The notes beneath the pieces are model-generated. The model was not told where the DNA came from. It did no database searches and worked only from the letters and a program-made list of their open reading frames with translations. Of a stretch of 6,581 bases of DNA, positions 1 through 4,591 are shown in pieces (position 1 is the stretch's first letter; each line of letters opens with the position of its first letter). Location of the stretch: contig PWMP01000216.1 of NCBI GenBank assembly GCA_003558145.1, forward strand, positions 1-6,581, written 5' to 3'. The stretch is from Elusimicrobiota bacterium (lineage in GTDB: Bacteria > CG03 > SLGR01 > PWQF01). A program made the translations under genes and the position numbers.

Positions 1-37
1 ACGCAAGAGTCAGTATGCTTCCCAAAACTGCCCATAG

Positions 38-460
38 CCCCAGCCAAAGGTAGCCGGCCTGGTTGCCGCGGGCATAGTCCTTATTATCTTCCCGGCGACT
101 CCCAGGGGAATAAACAGCAAAAAACTTTCTCAGCCTTCAAGGTATATGTGGGCGGTTTTATACATGCCGGTGCTTGTCTGGTATATGCTAAAGGCAAACC
201 TAGACGTACTTTACAGGGTTATACATCCGGATTTACCTATAAAACCGGGAATAGTTAAGATAAAAACCTCGCTCAAAAACCCGATTGCCCGTGCAATTTT
301 ATGCAACTCCATAACTTTAACACCCGGCACTCTTTCTGTTGATATAGAAGGAGATGTCATATATGTTCACTGGATATATGTAAGGAAAAGAAGTGTAGAC
401 TCGCATACGGAGGTAATAGGTGGAAGATTTGAGGATATACTAAAGAAGGTGTTCGAATGA
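38..460 (+). CDS. mnhE: Mrp/Mnh-type cation/H+ antiporter subunit E, 5' end missing
   Basis: MnhE/MrpE is a small membrane subunit of multisubunit Na+/H+ antiporters and of the related ion-pumping module of group 4 hydrogenases (MbhA). The first ATG is at 146, but the same frame is open back to base 38 and reads as family sequence: a hydrophobic stretch VAGLVAAGIVLIIF, then YMWAVLYMPVLVWYMLKANLDV. The downstream half has the family signature NSITLTPGTLSVDIEGD followed by YVHWIYV. The fragment is 140 residues against roughly 160 for the family, so about 20 N-terminal residues are missing. An in-frame TAG at 35-37 and unrelated sequence before it block extension, so the true start is not in readable form here. 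The stop overlaps mnhF by ATGA (457-460), which suggests translational coupling. The family call is firm; the 5' boundary is not. Confidence 0.9.
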   Translation, partial: PQPKVAGLVAAGIVLIIFPATPRGINSKKLSQPSRYMWAVLYMPVLVWYMLKANLDVLYRVIHPDLPIKPGIVKIKTSLKNPIARAILCNSITLTPGTLSVDIEGDVIYVHWIYVRKRSVDSHTEVIGGRFEDILKKVFE

Positions 461-717
461 TTTTTCAAGTGTATTTCTGGCTTCTGCTGCTGTGCTGTTT
501 TCTGTGTATATACAGAATAGGTACGGGTCCGACGCCGCCGGACAGGGCGGTAGCAATAGATGTTGTGGGTACGGTTGTTGTAGGAATAAGCGCGCTTTAT
601 ACGGTTATTTCCGGAAACGATTTCTATATTAATGTATCTATATCCTGGGCTCTCTTAAGCTTTATAGGAACGGTTGCCCTCTCAAAGTTTCTTGAAGGCA
701 AGAGGTTCGACGAATGA
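457..717 (+). CDS. mnhF: Mrp/Mnh-type antiporter subunit F
   Basis: This 86-residue protein is an MnhF/MrpF subunit, equivalent to MbhB in ion-pumping hydrogenases. Three hydrophobic segments are visible at about residues 4-20, 33-52 and 58-76. The family's diagnostic stretch RIGTGPTPPDRAVAIDVVG follows the first helix (R20 to G38). Length is normal for the family. The start ATG lies inside an ATGA overlap with the stop of mnhE and has a reasonable ribosome site (GAAGGTG, 447-453) just upstream. Its own stop again overlaps the next gene by ATGA. MnhF has no known activity alone and works in the membrane arm with MnhE and MnhG. Confidence 0.95.
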   Translation: MIFQVYFWLLLLCCFLCIYRIGTGPTPPDRAVAIDVVGTVVVGISALYTVISGNDFYINVSISWALLSFIGTVALSKFLEGKRFDE

Positions 718-1070
718 GCTATACTTTAGGAATAATAATAATAGGGATAGGCATCCTTTTTGACATAGGCGGATGCATAGGGCTTATCAGGATGCCGGAT
801 GTATATAATCGTCTGCAGGCGGCCACCAAATGCGTAACAATGGGAACATGCTGTATCCTGTTTGGAATTTTTGTAATTGAGGGAATAAATCCCTCGGGCC
901 TTAAGGCGCTGCTGGCAATGGTTTTTGTGGCGCTGACGTCTCCAACCGGCGCGCACGCCCTTGCCAGGGCCTCATACAGGTACGGAGTTAAATTATGGAA
1001 AAAATCCGTAAAAGACGAGTATTCCGATATATGCGAGCAGCCCGAACATCCTGAATGGGAACAGGACTGA
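714..1070 (+). CDS. mnhG: Mrp/Mnh-type antiporter subunit G
   Basis: This 118-residue protein is an MnhG/MrpG (PhaG/MbhC-like) subunit. It shows three hydrophobic helices (about residues 5-25, 41-60 and 64-82) and the conserved block GLIRMPDVYNRLQAATKCVT between helices one and two. A charged C-terminal tail rich in Glu and Asp follows the last helix. The start is the ATG in the ATGA overlap with mnhF, with AGAGG at 701-705 as ribosome site. The stop overlaps the next start as TGATG (1068-1072). E, F and G in this order match the conserved E-F-G block of Mrp operons and the MbhABC block of energy-converting hydrogenases. The downstream hydrogenase genes point to the hydrogenase setting rather than a free antiporter. 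Confidence 0.94.
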   Translation: MSYTLGIIIIGIGILFDIGGCIGLIRMPDVYNRLQAATKCVTMGTCCILFGIFVIEGINPSGLKALLAMVFVALTSPTGAHALARASYRYGVKLWKKSVKDEYSDICEQPEHPEWEQD

Positions 1071-1678
1071 TGAAATTTCCAAAGCTTCGCGAACTTAAAG
1101 AAGCGCTGACTGCCGTCTTTTCAAAGCGCTACACTTCCAGGTTCCCTTTTGAGGAATCTCCGGCTCCGGAAGGTTTCCGGGGAAAGCCGTTTCCTGACGA
1201 TGAGTGGTGCATGGGTTGCGAAGCCTGCTGTGAAGCATGCCCGTCAGAAGCTATAATTATTGAAGATAATATCAAAGAAAGCAAAAGAATAATCACCCGC
1301 TACTGGGACAGGTGTAATTACTGCGGCCAGTGCGAAGAAAAATGCCCCCAGGAGCAGCCGGGCGTAAAATTGAGCAGGGAATATGATATTAGCGGGTACT
1401 CCCCGGATGAAATGAATATAAAACAGGAATTTGAACTTATAGTATGCTCCAAATGCTCCAGTTTTTTGGGTACTTTAAAGCAGCTTCAGACTGCGTCCGG
1501 CAGGATGGGTCCCGCTCTGTCCTCTTCTTCTCCCGATATGCTGCTTGCCCGTCAGCTTCAGACGACACGGCCGATGCCGGGTAAGGCAAAACGCAAGGAA
1601 ATCACCCGGTCTGATATTTTTACTTTTCTTTGTCCCGTGTGCAGACACGAAGTTTACAGAAAGGAAGCCGGAAACTGA
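1070..1678 (+). CDS. hycF: HycF/HyfH-like 2x[4Fe-4S] ferredoxin subunit of a group 4 [NiFe]-hydrogenase
   Basis: The 202-residue protein carries two complete CxxCxxCxxxCP clusters, C47/C50/C53/C57 and C82/C85/C88/C92, typical of the NuoI-like electron-transfer subunit of complex I-related hydrogenases. It resembles formate-hydrogenlyase HycF/HyfH more than plain NuoI. The segment before cluster one (FPFEESPAPEGFRGKP) parallels HycF, and the C-terminal half keeps two further Cys pairs, C126/C129 and C188/C191 (CPVC), as HycF does. These pairs look like a split zinc ribbon or extra metal site; a Ser-rich linker lies between them. The role would be to pass electrons between ferredoxin and the hydrogenase small subunit at the membrane. 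ATG 1070 was chosen over in-frame ATG 1055 because it sits in the TGATG coupling overlap with mnhG and has GGGAACAGG upstream. The exact group 4 subtype cannot be fixed without the catalytic subunits. Confidence 0.85.
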   Translation: MKFPKLRELKEALTAVFSKRYTSRFPFEESPAPEGFRGKPFPDDEWCMGCEACCEACPSEAIIIEDNIKESKRIITRYWDRCNYCGQCEEKCPQEQPGVKLSREYDISGYSPDEMNIKQEFELIVCSKCSSFLGTLKQLQTASGRMGPALSSSSPDMLLARQLQTTRPMPGKAKRKEITRSDIFTFLCPVCRHEVYRKEAGN

Positions 1679-2133
1679 GGATATTTGCGAATGTCGATTT
1701 TCCCGCTTCAACCGCTGTTATGGGCGTTGGCAATCCCGCCAGAGGCGATGACGGCTGCGGAGTTGCTGTTGCCGCAAAACTAAAAGAAAAAGGAATGGAG
1801 TTGTCCTTTCCCTGCGGTGAAAACCCGGAAAACTACCTGGGGAAAATAGCAGCGTTTAAACCAGAGCTTGTTTTAATAATAGACGCTGTGGATTTTGGGG
1901 GAAAAGCGGGTGAAATTAAAACTTTTGAATCGGAAGAGGTTTTCCAGGGGATTTCTACCCACACGGCGGGCCTGGACCTGAGCGCGGAATTTTTGCGTTC
2001 ATCAGCCGGCTCAAAAGTAAAAGTTATCGGAATTCAGCCCCGATCGCTTAACGGAAGAATTAGCCTTCCGGTCGGCAAATCAATTAAACGCCTTACAGAG
2101 GAACTTGCAGAAAAACTATGCATGAGTCAGTAA
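1675..2133 (+). CDS. hycI: HycI-type [NiFe]-hydrogenase maturation endopeptidase, probable CTG start
   Basis: This enzyme removes the C-terminal extension of the hydrogenase large subunit after nickel insertion (peptidase family M52). The family signature GVGNPARGDDGCG is near the N-terminus. The three nickel-contacting positions known from E. coli HycI (D16, D62, H90) are present as D26, D70 (in IIDAVDFG) and H96 (STHT). The C-terminal VIGIQP also matches HycI. Start choice is unusual. ATG 1720 would delete the first beta strand, and TTG 1630 or GTG 1639 would give long overlaps with hycF. CTG 1675 overlaps the hycF stop as CTGA, mirroring the ATGA overlaps upstream, and has AAGGA at 1661-1665 at good spacing. 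It gives 152 residues, near the usual 150-160. The protease call is firm and the start is inferred. The 3' end overlaps hypA by 16 bases. Confidence 0.9.
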   Translation: MRIFANVDFPASTAVMGVGNPARGDDGCGVAVAAKLKEKGMELSFPCGENPENYLGKIAAFKPELVLIIDAVDFGGKAGEIKTFESEEVFQGISTHTAGLDLSAEFLRSSAGSKVKVIGIQPRSLNGRISLPVGKSIKRLTEELAEKLCMSQ

Positions 2134-2438
2134 AAGCGCGCGAAATAGAGAAGGAAATACGCCGGAAAGCAAGCCTTAAAGGTTTAGGACCCATAAAAAA
2201 AGTAGTCCTCCGGGCCGGCAAGGCGTCCGGAGAAGCTCCTGAAGAACTTAGTCATATATTAAGGGAACATATGAAAATAGAAACTTTTGAAATAATTGAG
2301 GAAAACGCAGCTCTTAAATGCACCGGCTGCGGCCATATTATTTCAGAACAGGAGAAAACGCTTAAATGCCCTGCGTGCGGCGGGATTGAAAACAAGATAA
2401 TTGCCGGAATGGGTTTTGAAGTGGTTGAGGTGGAATAA
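2118..2438 (+). CDS. hypA: Hydrogenase nickel incorporation protein HypA
   Basis: HypA is the cytoplasmic metallochaperone that, with HypB, delivers nickel to the [NiFe]-hydrogenase large subunit. The 106-residue product starts with MHES, where His2 is the conserved nickel ligand at the N-terminus. It ends with a zinc domain of two CxxC motifs, C68/C71 and C84/C87. The middle KVVLRAGKASGEAPEELSH is the HypA core. The length is slightly below the usual 113-117. The start overlaps the end of the maturation protease by 16 bases in another frame, consistent with co-translation. A co-located HypA suggests dedicated maturation for this hydrogenase; no hypB, C, D, E or F is in the window. The gene ends six bases before the convergent mazG stop. 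Confidence 0.95.
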   Translation: MHESVKAREIEKEIRRKASLKGLGPIKKVVLRAGKASGEAPEELSHILREHMKIETFEIIEENAALKCTGCGHIISEQEKTLKCPACGGIENKIIAGMGFEVVEVE

Positions 2439-2444
2439 AAAGTT

Positions 2445-2843
2445 TCAGGGGTTTTTATTTTCTTTTTCTTCTTTTTTTATCTTTTCCCAGTTTTTAACAA
2501 TATCTTCTACAGATGAAACTTCCTGGTTGGAAAATACGTGTGGATGCCTGCGTATAATTTTATCATTTATTCCTTTTATAACATCATCTATGGAAAACTC
2601 GCCGTTTTCTTCGGCAATCCGGCAGTGAAAGAGTACCTGGTAGAGTAGGTCGCCCAGTTCTTCGCACAGGTTTGTCATGTCTTTTTTTTTAATTGCGTCC
2701 TTTACTTCCTGTGTTTCTTCAACAAGATAAGGGACAAGTGATGAATGGTCCTGCTGTATATCCCACATACAGCCGTCTTTTCTGCGCAGCCTGGCGCAGA
2801 TTTCAACAAGTTTTTTAAAAAGGTTTTCCGTGTTTTTACTCAT
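2445..2843 (-). CDS. mazG: Single-domain MazG nucleotide pyrophosphohydrolase
   Basis: MazG proteins hydrolyse nucleoside triphosphates to monophosphates and pyrophosphate, a cytoplasmic house-cleaning role. The 132-residue product has the metal-binding helices as E42-E43-x-x-E46 (EETQE) and E61-E62-x-x-D65 (EELGD), plus the family blocks LYQVLFHCRIAEE and KIIRRHPHVF. It is half the length of E. coli MazG (263 residues, two domains), so only one MazG domain is present. The usual GCPWD motif reads GCMWD (C25, M26). The start is the Met encoded at 2843. The frame stays open to 2960, but that part runs antisense through the tRNA and has no family similarity. No clear ribosome site precedes 2843, and the inferred leader is very short. 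It converges on hypA with a 6-base gap and probably has its own promoter. Confidence 0.9.
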   Translation of the reverse strand: MSKNTENLFKKLVEICARLRRKDGCMWDIQQDHSSLVPYLVEETQEVKDAIKKKDMTNLCEELGDLLYQVLFHCRIAEENGEFSIDDVIKGINDKIIRRHPHVFSNQEVSSVEDIVKNWEKIKKEEKENKNP

Positions 2844-2853
2844 AAAATTCTGA

Positions 2854-2865
2854 TACCCAAGGGTA
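2854..2865. repeat. Short inverted repeat TACCC-AA-GGGTA at the mazG start region
   Basis: Perfect 5-base arms separated by AA. It lies between the putative -10 of mazG and the mazG start codon, spanning the expected transcription start. The position would suit an operator, but 5-base arms can arise by chance and no regulator is recognised. Confidence 0.3.
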
Positions 2866-2894
2866 CATATAACAAAAAAGTTGACAAACTTCAA
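2866..2894 (-). promoter_or_regulatory. Putative mazG promoter
   Basis: Read on the minus strand, TTGAAG (2894-2889) is followed after exactly 17 bases by TATATG (2871-2866). Each is a 4-of-6 match to the sigma-70 consensus. Transcription would start near 2859, about 16 bases before the mazG ATG. It overlaps the -35 side of the tRNA promoter on the other strand. Support is consensus matching only. Confidence 0.4.
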
Positions 2895-2909
2895 ATAATG
2901 TGATATTAA
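2881..2909 (+). promoter_or_regulatory. Promoter of the initiator tRNA gene
   Basis: A perfect -35 box TTGACA (2881-2886) is followed after 17 bases by TATTAA (2904-2909). The -10 is preceded by TG at 2901-2902, giving an extended -10 arrangement. Transcription would begin near 2916, about 8 bases before the tRNA. Spacing and strength fit a strong housekeeping sigma-70 promoter. Confidence 0.7.
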
Positions 2910-2923
2910 TAGTGCATAAATGG

Positions 2924-3000
<77 letters not shown>

Positions 3001-3040
3001 CTTTTTTAAAGGTTAAATAAACGGAGCTTTAAATATTAAT

Positions 3041-3054
3041 TTGATCGCAGTCAA
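3041..3054. promoter_or_regulatory. Crp/Fnr-family-like palindrome TTGAT-N4-GTCAA
   Basis: TTGATCGCAGTCAA matches the Fnr/Dnr box TTGAT-N4-ATCAA at 9 of 10 specified bases, and a flanking T/A extends the symmetry to TTTGA...TCAAA. It lies in the spacer upstream of the MshEN gene. A perfect TATAAT is at 3061-3066 and a TATAAA at 3081-3086, but neither gives ideal spacing to the palindrome or to a good -35. It could regulate the MshEN gene in response to redox state or be a chance palindrome in AT-rich DNA. Confidence 0.3.
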
Positions 3055-3087
3055 AAGTAATATAATAATATTTTAAAATGTATAAAT

Positions 3088-3119
3088 AACAGTACCGTGT
3101 GGGAGGTACTGTTTTTTTT
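3088..3119 (+). terminator. Intrinsic terminator-type hairpin with T8 tract
   Basis: AACAGTACC (3088-3096) pairs with GGTACTGTT (3105-3113) around an 8-base loop, and the right arm runs into eight T residues (3112-3119). This is a textbook rho-independent terminator and most simply ends the tRNA transcript. Its T-tract stops only 8 bases before the ATG of the next gene. Its loop and right arm contain GGAGGT (3102-3107), the only Shine-Dalgarno-like sequence near that ATG. Confidence 0.8.
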
Positions 3120-3127
3120 ATAAAAAA

Positions 3128-3583
3128 ATGAGTAAGGAATCAAAAAAAATTCTAGGCAAAAAAAGACTGGGGGAGATACTTAAGTCTCTTGATTTTATCG
3201 ATGATGAAAAATTGGAAAACATACTCCAGGAGCATAAAGGCTCCAAAATGAAACTGGGGGAGATGCTTTCATCGATGGGTTATGTGGATAAAGAAGTTGT
3301 TCTTTCCATCGTGGGCAAGCAAATAGGCACTCCCTATATAAAAGTTTCTGAATACGGCGATATTCCGCAAGGAGTACTTAACTATATACCCAAAAACATA
3401 GCTGCCAAACATATGCTGATACCTTTTGAGATAGAAAATAATGTGATTAAAGTAGCGATGGCGGAGCCCCAGGAAGAAGAAATAAGGACATCCATTTCAG
3501 TTCTGACCGATATGGAAGTTGAGGCTTACATAACTTCCGAAGAAGAAATAATAGACGCAATAAACAGTAATTACCCTGCCTGA
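3128..3583 (+). CDS. Stand-alone MshEN (T2SSE_N) domain protein, putative cyclic di-GMP receptor
   Basis: The 151-residue protein matches the N-terminal domain of type II secretion/type IV pilus ATPases (GspE, PilB, MshE) with no ATPase domain following. Residues 13-36 and 42-65 are tandem copies of the MshEN motif RLGxxLx10LxxxLxxQ. The first is RLGEIL with L29 and L33 but His36 where Gln is expected. The second is KLGEML with Val58, Val62 and Gln65. Residues 66-151 form the usual alpha/beta half (IPKNIAAKHMLIPFE, VIKVAMAEP, then an EEEI helix). In MshE-type proteins this domain binds cyclic di-GMP, so the inferred role is a soluble sensor or adaptor for the nearby pilus ATPase. ATG 3128 is the only in-frame start, and no ribosome site lies at normal distance. 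Binding is uncertain because motif one is imperfect. Confidence 0.82.
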   Translation: MSKESKKILGKKRLGEILKSLDFIDDEKLENILQEHKGSKMKLGEMLSSMGYVDKEVVLSIVGKQIGTPYIKVSEYGDIPQGVLNYIPKNIAAKHMLIPFEIENNVIKVAMAEPQEEEIRTSISVLTDMEVEAYITSEEEIIDAINSNYPA

Positions 3584-4591
3584 TCAATCTGCTTTTTCAG
3601 CTTTTTTCTCAAGTTGGGCAACTGAGACATGTTCTCTTGCAAGAAAAAACAGACCCCCTGCCGAAATTCCTGCAATTCTTAAAGCGTGGTCCAGGACTGT
3701 AAAACTTAACGCCGTGCTTTTGGCAACACCGAGCAGGGTCATTGCAAGTGATCCGAAATACTGGTAAGTCCCTATAAAACCGGGGGCTGCCGGAATCGAG
3801 ATCCCGGCAGCGACAACGCCCATTACGAATGCCGACTGCGGCAGTGAAACCTCAAAAATGCCCATCCCCTGCGCCACAAAAAAGAAAGCCGCAGAATTGG
3901 CGGACCAGCTTGCAACGGAAAGCAAGAGAGCAATTGACAGCCGTCCGGTTTTTTTTAGAATATCAAGTCCCAGGATAAAAGAATTAAGTACTTTACCCCC
4001 TTTTTCAGATATTTTCTCCGGCAGCCGGCGTAGTATCTTTTTTAAGGCCCTGACAGTGAAATTTCTGAAATACATAAGACCATATAGAATAACGATGAGA
4101 AGAATTAGAACAAGCCCTGTAATCTGCCAGAGCCGGTCTATAACTGAAGGGACTTGCTGGGGCGGAAAGAAAAGAAGAGATAAGGAAAAAAGTACAAAAA
4201 CGGCAAAAAGGTCCATAGTTCTTTCAACAACCATTGTTGCCAGGGCCGCGGATTTTGAAATATTTTCCTTTTCGCCTATCATTATAACCCTTATTACTTC
4301 TCCGGCTCTAAGCGGCAGGGCTGCGTTGGCAAAAAAACCAATGAAAAGAGTACTCATTACGTTTATGAACCGGCATTTTTTTACGGGTTCAAGAAGAAGT
4401 TTCCATCGGAGAGACCTGAAAGTGAAATCAACCATTAACGAAAGAAGGGCAGGAATAAGAAACAGGTAATTTGTCCGGGCCAGAACTTTTAAAACTTCAC
4501 CAAAATTAACACCCTGCAAGGCCAGCAGCAGAAAAAGGCCACTTAAAAAGATACCTGAAATTAATATTAGTTTATGTTTTGACTTTTTCAA
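3584..4591 (-). CDS. LPG-synthase-TM/UPF0104 family flippase-like membrane protein
   Basis: This 335-residue integral membrane protein has about eight hydrophobic helices (around residues 7-25, 42-56, 76-92, 118-142, 157-174, 218-240, 251-268 and 292-317). It carries the motifs of the family related to the MprF flippase domain, AglD and YbhN: RSLRW (59-63), ALPLRAGEVIR (91-101), VVERTMDLF (121-129) and PAAPGFIGTYQY (267-278). Family members move or bind lipid-linked substrates; the substrate here is unknown. No lysyl-transferase domain is attached, so it is not a complete MprF. The start is TTG (4591-4589), overlapping the upstream stop as TTGA, with no nearby ATG, which suggests termination-reinitiation. 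It is the last gene of the minus-strand operon, and its stop abuts the convergent MshEN gene. Confidence 0.85.
   Translation of the reverse strand: MKKSKHKLILISGIFLSGLFLLLALQGVNFGEVLKVLARTNYLFLIPALLSLMVDFTFRSLRWKLLLEPVKKCRFINVMSTLFIGFFANAALPLRAGEVIRVIMIGEKENISKSAALATMVVERTMDLFAVFVLFSLSLLFFPPQQVPSVIDRLWQITGLVLILLIVILYGLMYFRNFTVRALKKILRRLPEKISEKGGKVLNSFILGLDILKKTGRLSIALLLSVASWSANSAAFFFVAQGMGIFEVSLPQSAFVMGVVAAGISIPAAPGFIGTYQYFGSLAMTLLGVAKSTALSFTVLDHALRIAGISAGGLFFLAREHVSVAQLEKKAEKAD

Noticed and set aside
1475..1751. Open frames on both strands over the hycF/hycI junction
   Set aside because: They overlap two recognised genes, and neither product resembles a known fold.
2436..2480. T-rich stretch after hypA as an intrinsic terminator
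   Set aside because: The T tracts are Lys/Glu codons of mazG read in reverse, and no stable hairpin precedes them.
3001..3127. A cyclic di-GMP (GEMM) riboswitch upstream of the MshEN gene
   Set aside because: The spacer lacks the conserved riboswitch core sequences and is AT-rich. Only the terminator hairpin is structured.
3858..4469. Long open frame on the plus strand encoding a basic Arg/Lys/Ser-rich 203-residue peptide
   Set aside because: It lies wholly antisense to the flippase gene, whose motifs and helices are clear. The peptide has no domain features, so it is a shadow of that gene's codon use.
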